Source of the DNA: GM7GCV1 sp965221105 | GTDB lineage: Bacteria > Pseudomonadota > Gammaproteobacteria > Pseudomonadales > GM7GCV1 | Direction: 5' to 3' | NCBI GenBank assembly: GCA_965221105.1 | Contig: OZ244871.1 | Location: forward strand, 124,001 to 188,000 | Length of the DNA: 64,000 nt | Part shown: positions 36,726 through 45,690 of the stretch, piece after piece | Layout: the number at the start of each line of letters is the position of its first letter | How positions within the stretch are numbered: the stretch's first letter is position 1 | The notes under the pieces: generated by a model | What the model was told of the DNA's origin: nothing | The model's database searches: none | What the model saw: only the letters and a program-made list of their open reading frames with translations | Made by a program: the position numbers and the translations under genes

Positions 36726-37389
36726 TGATCATTTCGATTGATCGAACTGCCACTGTCGAGAGTACAGTTTTTTTCTGGTCCTGCACGCCCGAGATCGGGG
36801 CGAAATGATCGCCTAAATATCTCCAATTGTCTGCATGCATGTATCAAGAAGTGTGCTGTGCTAGAATCTGCGCATGTGCTGAAGCCATTCTTCGATTGGC
36901 GACCGGACTGAGCACCGCGTGTGAGTTGCCTGAAAACCGGTACAATCGACCTGAAACTCTCACCACAGTGGCAGAAAAAGTCAGGGGGGCAGAACTTCCA
37001 AACCTGACAATGCGAACCTCAGATGTCCTGACCTCGGCACTTTTACTGCTCACTTATTTGAAATACTCTCGCCGGTTTTGGCCTGTTTTCGGGCTTCACG
37101 GGATTGTATTTGGGGTGTCTGCACGGTGGGCACCCTGACATGGTTTTCAGATTATATGAGCACTTCAAGAATGTGCCCTGTGCCTCAAAAAAACAAAAGA
37201 CTGAAAAAATGTATATTTTTCAGGGTTCATATCCGATTGTATGTTTCTCGTATAAGGGACTGAGATCGGGACGTCTGAGCCTATTCCCTCGCCAACCCTG
37301 ATCGGCACTCCATGCACACCCGGTTCATCGTCCCGGGACGCTGTGACACCTTCGGGACCGGACACGAGCGCAGTGACAGAGATGTACTT
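36726..37389. other. Long intergenic region, no supported gene
   Basis: Several frames of 60-100 codons are open but have no family resemblance. A 19-base segment at 36923-36941 matches, in inverted orientation with two mismatches, the segment at 36455-36473. The last 80 bases before the Rpn gene contain no clear promoter. Confidence 0.6.
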
Positions 37390-38442
37390 ATGAGTGAAGA
37401 CACACCGAAAAGACCAACTGGCCTGCCGACCACGCGGCACGATGCGCTGTTCCGCACCCTGCTGACCAATCCTGAGCGGGCAGGACAGGTCTTGCGCGAT
37501 CATCTGCCAGAGCCGATTGCCACGCGTCTTGCTGCGCAGGATCCGCGATTGATCGATGGCAGTTTTGTTGATGAGGCCCTGCGCGGAAGCCAGGCCGACC
37601 GACTGTTCGAGGTGACACTGGATGGTGGCACTCCGCTGCTCATTTACGCATTGCTTGAACACAAAAGCGAACCGGACCAGAAAACCCCGCTCCAGCTTGC
37701 CGGGTATATGATCAATATCTGGAAACGCTATGCCGATGAGCATCCAGACCGCAAGAGCCGATTGCCAGCGATCATTCCGATTGTCTTCTACCATGGTGCC
37801 GCGCACTGGACTGTTCCGCGCTCCCTGTTTGATCTGATCGAGGATGATGAGGAGATACGTCCATTCAGCCGTTCCATGGCCTATGTCCTGCGTGATATTG
37901 GTCAGATGAGCCTGGAGCAGATGTCGTCCCGCCCTGAAGTCCGGTCAGTGTTTCATGTGCTGCATATCTCGCGGCGAGACAGGATTGGGCACGAGGAACT
38001 GGCCGATATCATCGCCCCGCTTGTCGATGGATCGGACTTGGAATCGGCCACTCTGCACTATATAGTAGGTGATCAGAAGATTACGCAGACCATGCTTGAG
38101 GCTGCGCTGCGTCAGGCGAAACCGGAACGATGGGAGGCCCTCATGGGCACACTTGCTGAAACCTGGTTCGAACAGGGCAAAGCTGATGGGATGGCTGAGG
38201 GTGAAGCCAGAGGCAAGGCTGTTGGGATGGCTGAGGGTGAAGCCAGAGGTGAAGCCAGAGGCAAAGCCAGAGGCAAGGCTGAGACCTTCCTGCAACTGGC
38301 GCGTCTCAAATATGGCGATCTGTCCGAGCAGTGCATCGAAGCGGTGCGCATCGCCTCTGCCACGCAACTGGATCACTGGCTGCACGCTCTGCTCAGCGCT
38401 GAAACGCTGGAGGACATTTTCAATCCTCCTCACTCACAGTGA
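37390..38442 (+). CDS. Rpn-family recombination-promoting nuclease / putative transposase
   Basis: Rpn proteins are PD-(D/E)XK nucleases related to the Transposase_31 family; in E. coli they cut DNA, and some act against phage. The N-terminal HDALFRTLLTNPERAGQVL is typical. The catalytic set fits Asp70 (SQADRLFEV) and Glu90-x-Lys92 (LLEHKSEPD). Residues from about 262 to 298 are a repeat tract of GMAEGEARGKA type, as in many Rpn genes, before a C-terminal helical tail. ATG at 37390 is preferred to a start 26 codons upstream. It converges with the DinG-like gene and stands alone. Confidence 0.85.
   Translation: MSEDTPKRPTGLPTTRHDALFRTLLTNPERAGQVLRDHLPEPIATRLAAQDPRLIDGSFVDEALRGSQADRLFEVTLDGGTPLLIYALLEHKSEPDQKTPLQLAGYMINIWKRYADEHPDRKSRLPAIIPIVFYHGAAHWTVPRSLFDLIEDDEEIRPFSRSMAYVLRDIGQMSLEQMSSRPEVRSVFHVLHISRRDRIGHEELADIIAPLVDGSDLESATLHYIVGDQKITQTMLEAALRQAKPERWEALMGTLAETWFEQGKADGMAEGEARGKAVGMAEGEARGEARGKARGKAETFLQLARLKYGDLSEQCIEAVRIASATQLDHWLHALLSAETLEDIFNPPHSQ
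38188..38279 (+). repeat. In-frame 36-bp and 12-bp direct repeats inside the Rpn gene
   Basis: A segment starting GGGATGGCTGAGGGTGAAGC at 38188 is repeated 36 bases later at 38224. It is followed by 12-base units of the form GGTGAAGCCAGA / GGCAAAGCCAGA. All periods are multiples of three, so changes in copy number would lengthen or shorten a charged linker without shifting the frame. Confidence 0.9.
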
Positions 38443-38627
38443 GCTGAGTGCTGCCACACAGTGTCCGGCGGCCAATTGTCAGGCGGGCTCTGGTCATGAG
38501 TCACACGTCTTGTCAGGACATCTGGATGGTGCTCTGGTTGGCCGGGTACACTGCTGCAACCTGCTCGAGGCCATCGGTATCCACCTGACCATCCTGCCCG
38601 AAAAATTGCTGAAACCCAGAGACGGCG

Positions 38628-40724
38628 TCAATGCTGCCCCGAATCAACTTTCCGCATGGGCGGCAATGCCGCCACCAACTGGCGACCATAGCTTTTCGTC
38701 AGGAGTCTAATGTCTGTAATAGTTACCCTGCCCTGATCTGTTTCCGATCTCAACAACCGCCCCACTCCCTGGACAAGGCGCATGGATGCATCTGCAAGAC
38801 TGATATCACGAAAGCTGTTGCCGCCCCTGGCCTCAACCCATTCCGCCAAGGCTTCTTCCTCCGGTTCAGTCGGCACACTAAAGGGGATCTTGGCAATCAG
38901 CACATGCTGACAATAGCTTCCTGGCAGATCAATACCCTCCGCAAAACTGGCGAGCCCAAAAATAGTGCTCCCCCGACCTTTATCGATTCGTGAGCGATGC
39001 ATATCGAGCAATCGCTGCTTGCTCCGACTGCCCTGGATCAGCACCAGCTTCTGCCAGTCAGGCTCAAGCCGGTCAAATACCTGGTCCATCTGCCGTCCGC
39101 TGGCAAAAAGTACCAGATTGGCTTTTTCGCAATCGAGCAGCCGGGGAATGGAATCAACCAGATAGGCATCGTGAGCATCGGCGTCCTTGGGGTCTGCAGC
39201 ATCTGGAGGAATTTCCAGGCTGGCATTTTTGGGGTAGTCGAATGGACTGGGTAGTTGCAGACATTCGGTATCCTGACCAAGACCAGTACGCATTTTGAGA
39301 CGGTCAAAACTATCCAAAGCTGCAAGAGTCGCTGATGTCAGAACAGCACCAGCTCCTCGTTTCCACAAGTGCTCGTGCAGCACATCTCCCGCCAGTATGG
39401 GGCTGGCAAAGAGTTCGTAGTCATCACGATCTTCATACAACTGCACCCAGCGAGCCTGATTATGCTCATCTGCTGATTCACCGAGGCAATAGTTACTCCA
39501 CAGGCGGTGTGCGTTTTCTGCACGACTCAGCCACTGCCCTGCAATTGGAAACCACCGGTCGCGACCATCCGGCCCGGTACCGGACTCTCCAGATGCCAGC
39601 AACTCGGAAAGCCGCTCCAGTCTGTTGCAGAGCCTGGACTGCAATTCCGCGATAGAGTCTGCCTGTGCCCTGAGCGGGCCCGGCACCTCGCCTTGGACGA
39701 AACGGACTGCAATGCGATCTCCAGTATCTCGCTCAGGCCGGGACTCGATAATCTCCGCGAGCACCGGCCGTATGAGTTGAAAACTGTCAATAAGGGTTGT
39801 TCCCAGCGCGAGGATTTCTTCTGCCGTAGATACGAGCCCTTCGATAGAATCAAGCTCACTCTGAAGCCGAGCCAGAAGCACGTTTTGCTGCTCCAAATGG
39901 CCCAGAGCAGTTCCCAGCCTGAATCTCACAGCGAAGTGACGCCGCGCCTTTTCTCCCAGATGATGGGCTTCATCAAAAACATACATGCAGTCTTCAACCG
40001 ATGGCAGGATAACTCCGCCGCCAAGCGCAAGATCCGACAGCACAAGATCATGATTGGCCACCAGTACCAAGGAATCTTCCAACTGGTTGCGCGCCGAAAA
40101 AAATGCGCAGTGGCTCACATGAGGACAGGCACGTCCCATGCATTGATAGCGATCACTGGTGAGGGGGCGCCAGTCATCCTCTGTTACGCTGTGCTCCCAG
40201 GTATCCCGGTCGCCATCCCAGATGGAGTCTGCACGTGCATTCTCCATCGACTGATAGAGTCGCAGTCGGTCGGCAGTGAGCGCCTGCGCATCACCTTCCA
40301 GATACATGCTGATCTGGTCCGCAGCTGGGTCTGTAGCGAGTACGTTTTCCAGCTTGACCTGACACAGGTAGCGACCGCGCCCCTTGACCAGTTGAAATCC
40401 AAATGACAGCCCCGCCTGTTCGATAACATCCGGTATGTCCTTATTCACCAGCTGCTCCTGAAGAGCGATGGTGCCCGTGGAGACGATCAAGGTTTTTCCC
40501 TGTTGCCGAGCCACGGGAATTGCTGCCAGCAGGTAGGCCAGGGTTTTGCCTGTCCCAGTGCCAGCCTCTATAGCTACTACCCTCTGTTCAGGTTGGGAAT
40601 GCAGTAACTGTTTCGCAATTGCCGCAATCATGCGTTTTTGGGTCGGACGAGCCCGAAACCCCGTATTTTTCAGGAACTTTGAATAAGCAGCCTGAATCTC
40701 GGCCTTGACGTCAGCAGGGATCAA
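38628..40724 (-). CDS. dinG: DinG-like ATP-dependent DNA helicase (XPD family, iron-sulfur)
   Basis: The 698-residue superfamily 2 helicase has Walker A EAGTGTGKT at residues 53-61 and the DEAH box at 251-254. Four cysteines (121, 195, 200, 206) between them fit the 4Fe-4S cluster of the XPD/DinG group. The C-terminal motif reads QGVGRLLRSETDQGRVTI. The family unwinds 5'-overhang and R-loop substrates. The start is TTG at 40724, within a TTGA overlap with the stop of the upstream GATase-HIT gene, so the two are translationally coupled. Confidence 0.9.
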   Translation of the reverse strand: MIPADVKAEIQAAYSKFLKNTGFRARPTQKRMIAAIAKQLLHSQPEQRVVAIEAGTGTGKTLAYLLAAIPVARQQGKTLIVSTGTIALQEQLVNKDIPDVIEQAGLSFGFQLVKGRGRYLCQVKLENVLATDPAADQISMYLEGDAQALTADRLRLYQSMENARADSIWDGDRDTWEHSVTEDDWRPLTSDRYQCMGRACPHVSHCAFFSARNQLEDSLVLVANHDLVLSDLALGGGVILPSVEDCMYVFDEAHHLGEKARRHFAVRFRLGTALGHLEQQNVLLARLQSELDSIEGLVSTAEEILALGTTLIDSFQLIRPVLAEIIESRPERDTGDRIAVRFVQGEVPGPLRAQADSIAELQSRLCNRLERLSELLASGESGTGPDGRDRWFPIAGQWLSRAENAHRLWSNYCLGESADEHNQARWVQLYEDRDDYELFASPILAGDVLHEHLWKRGAGAVLTSATLAALDSFDRLKMRTGLGQDTECLQLPSPFDYPKNASLEIPPDAADPKDADAHDAYLVDSIPRLLDCEKANLVLFASGRQMDQVFDRLEPDWQKLVLIQGSRSKQRLLDMHRSRIDKGRGSTIFGLASFAEGIDLPGSYCQHVLIAKIPFSVPTEPEEEALAEWVEARGGNSFRDISLADASMRLVQGVGRLLRSETDQGRVTITDIRLLTKSYGRQLVAALPPMRKVDSGQH

Positions 40725-41806
40725 TTGAGTTGTACGCCCTGTATCAGATCTCGAAAACGATCAACCCGTGCCGGCTTCCAGGCAGATTGTGTTGATAGAT
40801 TTCCCCAGACGGGATCATCAGGAACCCTTCCAATGACATGCACATGGAGCTGGGGCAGGTAATTCCCGAGCGCCGCCACATCAATTTTTTCTGCGGCACA
40901 CTCCTGACGCAACAGATTCGCGATCCGGTCCGATTCGGCCAGCAATCGCGTCCGACACGCTCCAGACATATCATCGAGATCCCGGTATCGACCACATCTT
41001 GGTACCAGAATAAACCAGGGAACCTCAGCGTTCCTATGCAGCAAAACCCGTGAGCACTCAAGGTCACCAATCCAATGGCAGTCCCTGTCCAGCTGCGGGT
41101 TCAGCTGAAATTCAATTTCTGCTTCAATGTGTTCAAGAATCCTCGCCATCAACCGATTTGCCTCCCCAAACCGTCCTCCATCTTTCAGCAACTCTGCCTC
41201 ATCCTGAATCCAAGGACCCTCAACCAGCTCATCTCGGCTCTTTTCGATTAGCGCGGATGTGGAGGCCGGCGTGAACTCCAGATGAAACTGAAGACCGATG
41301 ATCCGCCGGTGCCAGACAAACGCCTGGTGGGCGCAGGCTGTGCTCGTGGCAAGATGCAGAGCACCATCCGGTACAGTGAAGCTGTCCCCATGCCAGTGCA
41401 GGCAATCGAATGTGCGGGGAAGAAGATCGCAGAGCCAGGAGTCTGACCCGGCTGGCGTCTGCTGTACCGGATACCAGCCAATTTCCTTGTGTCCGAGGGC
41501 GCCCACCTCAGCTCCGAGCACCTGCGCCACCAGTTGCGCGCCCAAGCAAATACCCAGAACCCATTTGTGCTGATCGATGGCCTGGCTGATATAGACTTTC
41601 TCAACTTCGAGGAAGGGGAACTGATCCGTGTCGGATACCGACATGGGGCCACCCATAACAACCAGCAAATCCACCTGTCCCAGCTCCGGCAGACGGTACT
41701 CAGAATACAGGCGCACAATCTCGATATGGTGACCACGCCCCTCAAAATAGGGAGCAATGGTTCCTGATCCTTCAAAGGGCACGTGCTGTAAAACGCAGAT
41801 ATTCAC
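40721..41806 (-). CDS. Fusion of a class I glutamine amidotransferase and a HIT domain
   Basis: Residues 1 to about 190 are a class I glutamine amidotransferase-like domain of the GuaA-relative group. The nucleophile is Cys87 in GICLGAQL, and His175 and Glu177 lie in LQFHLEF, so the triad is intact. Residues from about 232 on match a HIT-type hydrolase/transferase (FQLNPQL, VPWFILVPR, KIDVAALGNYLPQLHVHVIGR), with His321 and His323. These two domains are usually separate genes. The start is GTG at 41806. The stop overlaps the DinG-like start. Substrates are unknown. Confidence 0.85.
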   Translation of the reverse strand: MNICVLQHVPFEGSGTIAPYFEGRGHHIEIVRLYSEYRLPELGQVDLLVVMGGPMSVSDTDQFPFLEVEKVYISQAIDQHKWVLGICLGAQLVAQVLGAEVGALGHKEIGWYPVQQTPAGSDSWLCDLLPRTFDCLHWHGDSFTVPDGALHLATSTACAHQAFVWHRRIIGLQFHLEFTPASTSALIEKSRDELVEGPWIQDEAELLKDGGRFGEANRLMARILEHIEAEIEFQLNPQLDRDCHWIGDLECSRVLLHRNAEVPWFILVPRCGRYRDLDDMSGACRTRLLAESDRIANLLRQECAAEKIDVAALGNYLPQLHVHVIGRVPDDPVWGNLSTQSAWKPARVDRFRDLIQGVQLN

Positions 41807-42071
41807 CTGTGGTATCCGTCATGAGCACCGCCCCGATTCAGGCACCTGACCTGCGACGGTGAAACCGTCAAGGATTCACTGTCAGCCAACGCAGGGCAAC
41901 GTTCGCAGCTTGCCCGTACTATCCTGCCCGCGACCATGCCCGTGGTGCTCGCCTCTCCCATCTGCTCAGATTCAATTATGATTTCCCGTTTCAGGGCACT
42001 AGAATGCCTGGTCATTCTATAGCATTCCCCTGTACGAAAGCTCCCAAATCCAACCGATCAGGACTGAATAC

Positions 42072-43064
42072 ATGCGCCAGGTGTACACAGAATTCCACTT
42101 TGATCAGCTTGCCGACTGGATGTCTGAACAGGGTCTGGATGAATGGGCAGACGCACTGCCTTCAATGGTGGATAGGGGCTTTGACTATAAGCGCTACGGA
42201 GATCTGCAGGGCTGGTTGGAGCTTCTTGATGAACTTCCGGACATCGAGGCTGAAGAGGTCGAGTTGACCAGCCAGGTTGCACTGCACTCCTCAGCGCTGG
42301 ATCCGGAGAGCGGCGCGCAGATCGAGCAGGCTCTGCGTGGGCTTGTCCCCTGGCGGAAAGGTCCATACAGTCTTTTTGGTATTGATCTCGATGCCGAGTG
42401 GCGCTCTGACTGGAAGTGGGAACGAATATTGCCGGGGCTTGATTCCCTTGACGGCCAACTGGTGCTGGATGTTGGTTGCGGTAATGGGTATCACCTCTGG
42501 CGTATGCTTGGTGCTGGTGCCCGACGGGTTATTGGCATCGATCCCTCACCCAGATTCGCTATCCAGTTCCAGATCATCAAGCGACTCATGGGCGATTATC
42601 CCGCGCACCTGGTACCCTGCACGATCGAGGCACTTCCAGCTTCACTGAACGCCTTTGACTCCGTATTTTCCATGGGGGTGCTGTACCACCGCAGATCCCC
42701 CATCGATCATCTCCTTGATTTGCGTAGCGTGCTGTCTTCCCGTGGGCAGCTTGTACTGGAAACTCTGGTGATCGCCGGCGATCAGACCCGGTGCCTGGTC
42801 CCTGCAGACCGCTATGCCAAGATGCGCAATGTCTGGTTTATTCCCAGCATCGGAATGCTGTCACTCTGGTTGACACGACTTGGTTTTCAGGATATCAGAG
42901 TGATCGACGAGACACCGACGAGCGTCGATGAGCAGCGCACGACCGACTGGATGCAGTTCGAATCCCTGGCGGACTTTCTTGATCCCTGCGACCAGAGCAG
43001 AACGATTGAAGGTTATCCCGCCCCAGTCCGCGCCACCCTGACGGCTCGCAAGCCAGCTGATTAA
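42072..43064 (+). CDS. cmoB: tRNA U34 carboxymethyltransferase
   Basis: CmoB transfers the carboxymethyl group of carboxy-SAM to 5-hydroxyuridine at tRNA position 34, making cmo5U. The 330-residue protein has the CmoB core WRKGPYSLFGIDLDAEWRSDWKW and the SAM loop LVLDVGCGNGYHLWRM at about 130-145, followed by IGIDPSPRFAIQF and MGVLYHRRSPIDHL. The partner cmoA, often directly upstream, is not found here. The 265 bases upstream hold no supported gene. Confidence 0.95.
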   Translation: MRQVYTEFHFDQLADWMSEQGLDEWADALPSMVDRGFDYKRYGDLQGWLELLDELPDIEAEEVELTSQVALHSSALDPESGAQIEQALRGLVPWRKGPYSLFGIDLDAEWRSDWKWERILPGLDSLDGQLVLDVGCGNGYHLWRMLGAGARRVIGIDPSPRFAIQFQIIKRLMGDYPAHLVPCTIEALPASLNAFDSVFSMGVLYHRRSPIDHLLDLRSVLSSRGQLVLETLVIAGDQTRCLVPADRYAKMRNVWFIPSIGMLSLWLTRLGFQDIRVIDETPTSVDEQRTTDWMQFESLADFLDPCDQSRTIEGYPAPVRATLTARKPAD

Positions 43065-43081
43065 AGCCGGTCTTGAAGTGC

Positions 43082-43573
43082 CTATTGCGCTTCTGATTCC
43101 CGTTCCAGCGCCTTCACCAGGGACGAAAATGTCTTCATGTTTTTACTGTTCATGGACATGAGTATCCGGTGAGATTCGATGACTTTCTCTCGGGTTACAT
43201 CAGACGACCCGGAGCAAAATTTCATTTCCTCCAGATCTGATGTTGTCTTGGAAAAATCGTCGGTGATCTGAAATATTTCATCGAAACCCATGCCCTCGAT
43301 CAAACGGATCATGGATGAATCTGTGATGATCAAAAGGGGCTTGATGCCCGACAACTCCGAGTGGAGCGCAACCTTGGCAAGAAAACCCAGGGTCGTGCTG
43401 TCGACCACCCTGGCATCTCTGAGATCGACCACGACGGATTTCAGCAAATCAGCCTCAAACAAGCGGTCAACATAGTTGCTGAGCGCCGTGCACAGCGTCA
43501 CCCGCACATCTCCGACGAGCTTGAGGTAATAATTCCCTCGCCTGGTGGCGTAGTAGATCCGACCTTCGCTCAC
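43082..43573 (-). CDS. STAS-domain anti-sigma-factor-antagonist-like protein
   Basis: The first 105 residues form a STAS domain with the phosphorylation motif VVDSTTLGFLAK, Ser59 being the likely switch residue. A C-terminal extension of about 55 residues is helical and charged. It starts at GTG 43573, two bases beyond the stop of the PP2C regulator and behind AGAGGT, so the phosphatase and its probable substrate are co-translated. This is the standard partner-switch arrangement. The cognate kinase or anti-sigma factor is not in the window. Confidence 0.88.
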   Translation of the reverse strand: MSEGRIYYATRRGNYYLKLVGDVRVTLCTALSNYVDRLFEADLLKSVVVDLRDARVVDSTTLGFLAKVALHSELSGIKPLLIITDSSMIRLIEGMGFDEIFQITDDFSKTTSDLEEMKFCSGSSDVTREKVIESHRILMSMNSKNMKTFSSLVKALERESEAQ

Positions 43574-43574
43574 A

Positions 43575-44747
43575 TTACCTCTGGTATCCGCGCGCTATCA
43601 TGAAGATCCCTATATCATCCGGCAGTTCATCCGGCACTTGAACGCCAAGACACTGCAGAACATTGTCTATATCCGGTTTACATCGCGTTAGCTTGCTCAG
43701 CAGATGAGCTTCCTGCGCTGCGAGGCCCTGTTGCGGCAGCACCTCCAGAATACCGTCGGTAAAGGCAATCAGGATAAATTTATCCGGCAGCTCGATCTCA
43801 TTCACGACCCAGTGTGTGCCGGGAAACAGACCCACGGGCTTACCTCTGCCTTTCAGGAAGTGCGCCTTTCGATCTGAAACAAGCACCGGCATGGGCAATT
43901 GTGCACCTACGGCGTATCTGAGCGTATTTTCTTCCATATCCAGCGCACCGGAAAACATGGTGAGGTGCTTGTCCACCTCGTTGTCGAGTAACACCTCGTT
44001 GATGTTCTCAAGAAAGCCCTCAGGCGCATGGGACAGGGCTGCACGGTCTTCTTCCTGAACCTGGCGACGCACGATCCTCCTCATCAACTGACGCACCATG
44101 ACCGTCACGAATGCGGAAGAAGCTCCGTGCCCGGACACATCCATCAGGTAAAACAGATAGTAGTCCTTGAGTGCTGGCATGTAATTGATAAAGTCTCCGG
44201 ACAAATACAGTGAGGGCAGGATTTTCCGTGCCAGGTAGTATGGCTCTTCAACAACCGGGGATGGCGGCAACAGCGATTGCTGCATCTGTCGGCCGGCTAT
44301 CTGATCAGCCTTGAGAATGCCCAACTGTTTTTCCGACTGCTCCATGGCCTTTTCGAGTCTGCGGCGTATGCGAAGATTTCGCGCAATATGAACACGCCTC
44401 TCCTTGGCGCGTTCGGTCGCAAGTACCAGGGTACGTTCGGTAAACGGGCAAGGCAGACAATCCCGGTTGGGGTGCTGAAAAGCATCCACTACCTGCTCAA
44501 TCTTGTGCCGGCGAATCAGCTGCACATATTGGATCTGGTGCTTCTTGGGGTAGCGAAACGCTATGCGCCGCTCCGCTTCATCACAGAGATCAATGTCGCA
44601 CACAACGATATCGGGTGCACTGCGCTCGGTGGTTGCAGAGAGTGCCTCCAGATTTGCGAAACCAAAAACCTCATGTCCACGGCGCACCAGATAGCGCGAG
44701 ATAAGTCTTCGTGTGAGCGGATCAGTGTCCAGGGTAAAAATACGCAA
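43575..44747 (-). CDS. Response regulator with PP2C-type (SpoIIE/RsbU) phosphatase output
   Basis: Residues 1-115 are a receiver-like domain with Asp7, Asp9 and the phospho-acceptor position Asp51 in DIVVCDIDL. The otherwise invariant lysine before the Pro-Phe pair is Cys100 in LPCPF. A coiled linker (residues 110-150) leads to a SpoIIE-type PP2C domain with the metal-binding LMDVSGHGASSAFV and FTDGI motifs. It should dephosphorylate the STAS protein downstream. The start is TTG at 44747, eight bases after the mlaA stop with AGGGG upstream. Confidence 0.88.
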   Translation of the reverse strand: MRIFTLDTDPLTRRLISRYLVRRGHEVFGFANLEALSATTERSAPDIVVCDIDLCDEAERRIAFRYPKKHQIQYVQLIRRHKIEQVVDAFQHPNRDCLPCPFTERTLVLATERAKERRVHIARNLRIRRRLEKAMEQSEKQLGILKADQIAGRQMQQSLLPPSPVVEEPYYLARKILPSLYLSGDFINYMPALKDYYLFYLMDVSGHGASSAFVTVMVRQLMRRIVRRQVQEEDRAALSHAPEGFLENINEVLLDNEVDKHLTMFSGALDMEENTLRYAVGAQLPMPVLVSDRKAHFLKGRGKPVGLFPGTHWVVNEIELPDKFILIAFTDGILEVLPQQGLAAQEAHLLSKLTRCKPDIDNVLQCLGVQVPDELPDDIGIFMIARGYQR

Positions 44748-44755
44748 GACTGCCC

Positions 44756-45517
44756 CTAGAAATCGGTATCAAAATCGTCCGGTTCGTCCAGCAATTTCCC
44801 ATCCTTGATCAGGTACTCCCTGCGCTGCAGGTAGGCATCCTTGATAAAGAGGTAGCGATCTCCGCGCAGGATCTCCTCGGTATCGAGCAGTCCAGCCCGA
44901 CGCTGAACCAGGTCAGCCGCATTCAACCCATAGCGCGCAGTCGATTCATCAATGCGGCTGAGGGGATTGAGCACATAGTCGACAACCCTGGATGGTGCAT
45001 CCCTGAGCGTTGAAGGCCCCAGAACAGGCAGATAGATATAGGGCCCCGAGCCGATGCCCCACACTGCCAGCGTCTGGCCAAAATCTTCCGGCAGATCTTT
45101 CTCCAGATCCATGGATTGTGCCACTTCAAACAGTCCCAGAACACCCAGCGTGCTGTTCACCAACACCCGTCCGGCATTCCTGGCAGCCTGTTCCAATTTC
45201 CCCTGGAGCAGATTATTGGCGGCACTTCCGGCTTCCCTGAAATTCGAGAACGCCCTGGAGATGGCCTTTTCAGCGGGGTCTGGCATGAGCGCACGATATC
45301 CGTTGGCAACCGGTTTCATGAAATGGACATCCAGCACTTCAGTGGCGTTGTAGGAAACCTTGTTGAATTTCTCCACGGCCGAATCGGCAGGCTCAATGCT
45401 GGTACGGGTCGCTGTTGCGCAGGCACTGAGCAGTGCCAGAAGCATGCAGAGACCGAGAAACCGGGAGGCGAGTGCCTTATTCACAGCGGCAAAACCTTTA
45501 GTTGACAAACAGCGCAT
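44756..45517 (-). CDS. mlaA: MlaA (VacJ) outer-membrane phospholipid-trafficking lipoprotein
   Basis: MlaA removes phospholipids from the outer leaflet together with the MlaFEDB system. A signal peptide ends in the lipobox LLSAC at about residue 32. The mature protein has the family FNKVSYNATEVLDVHFMKP-like start, NLLQGKLEQAARNAGRVLVN, and the GSGPYIYLPVLGPSTLRDA motif. ATG at 45517 with GGAG six bases upstream is favoured; a GTG at 45484 is possible. It leads an operon with the PP2C and STAS genes, which hints at envelope-stress control; that is inference. Confidence 0.92.
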   Translation of the reverse strand: MRCLSTKGFAAVNKALASRFLGLCMLLALLSACATATRTSIEPADSAVEKFNKVSYNATEVLDVHFMKPVANGYRALMPDPAEKAISRAFSNFREAGSAANNLLQGKLEQAARNAGRVLVNSTLGVLGLFEVAQSMDLEKDLPEDFGQTLAVWGIGSGPYIYLPVLGPSTLRDAPSRVVDYVLNPLSRIDESTARYGLNAADLVQRRAGLLDTEEILRGDRYLFIKDAYLQRREYLIKDGKLLDEPDDFDTDF

Positions 45518-45690
45518 CGAAGGCTCCGGCCAGGAGCCGGAATGATCACCCACCATTCTAACGCTCCCGGCACACTTTGACAGCGGAACTTGACAATATT
45601 GCACGAAAAAAACATCCCCGATTCTTACACTTTCTCAACATGGTGAGGCAGTTTGCGAATGGGGGGCCGAATGATGTGAAGCAGGGACTC

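Noticed and set aside
36827..37138. 103-codon plus-strand frame upstream of the Rpn gene
   Set aside because: Cysteine-rich, irregular start without a ribosome site, and no resemblance to known proteins.
37165..37806. 213-codon frame antisense to the Rpn gene
   Set aside because: It is a shadow of the Rpn coding frame.
41803..42015. 70-codon frame overlapping the start of the GATase-HIT gene
   Set aside because: The four-base overlap looks like an operon junction, but the sequence is basic and low in secondary-structure signal, with no family.
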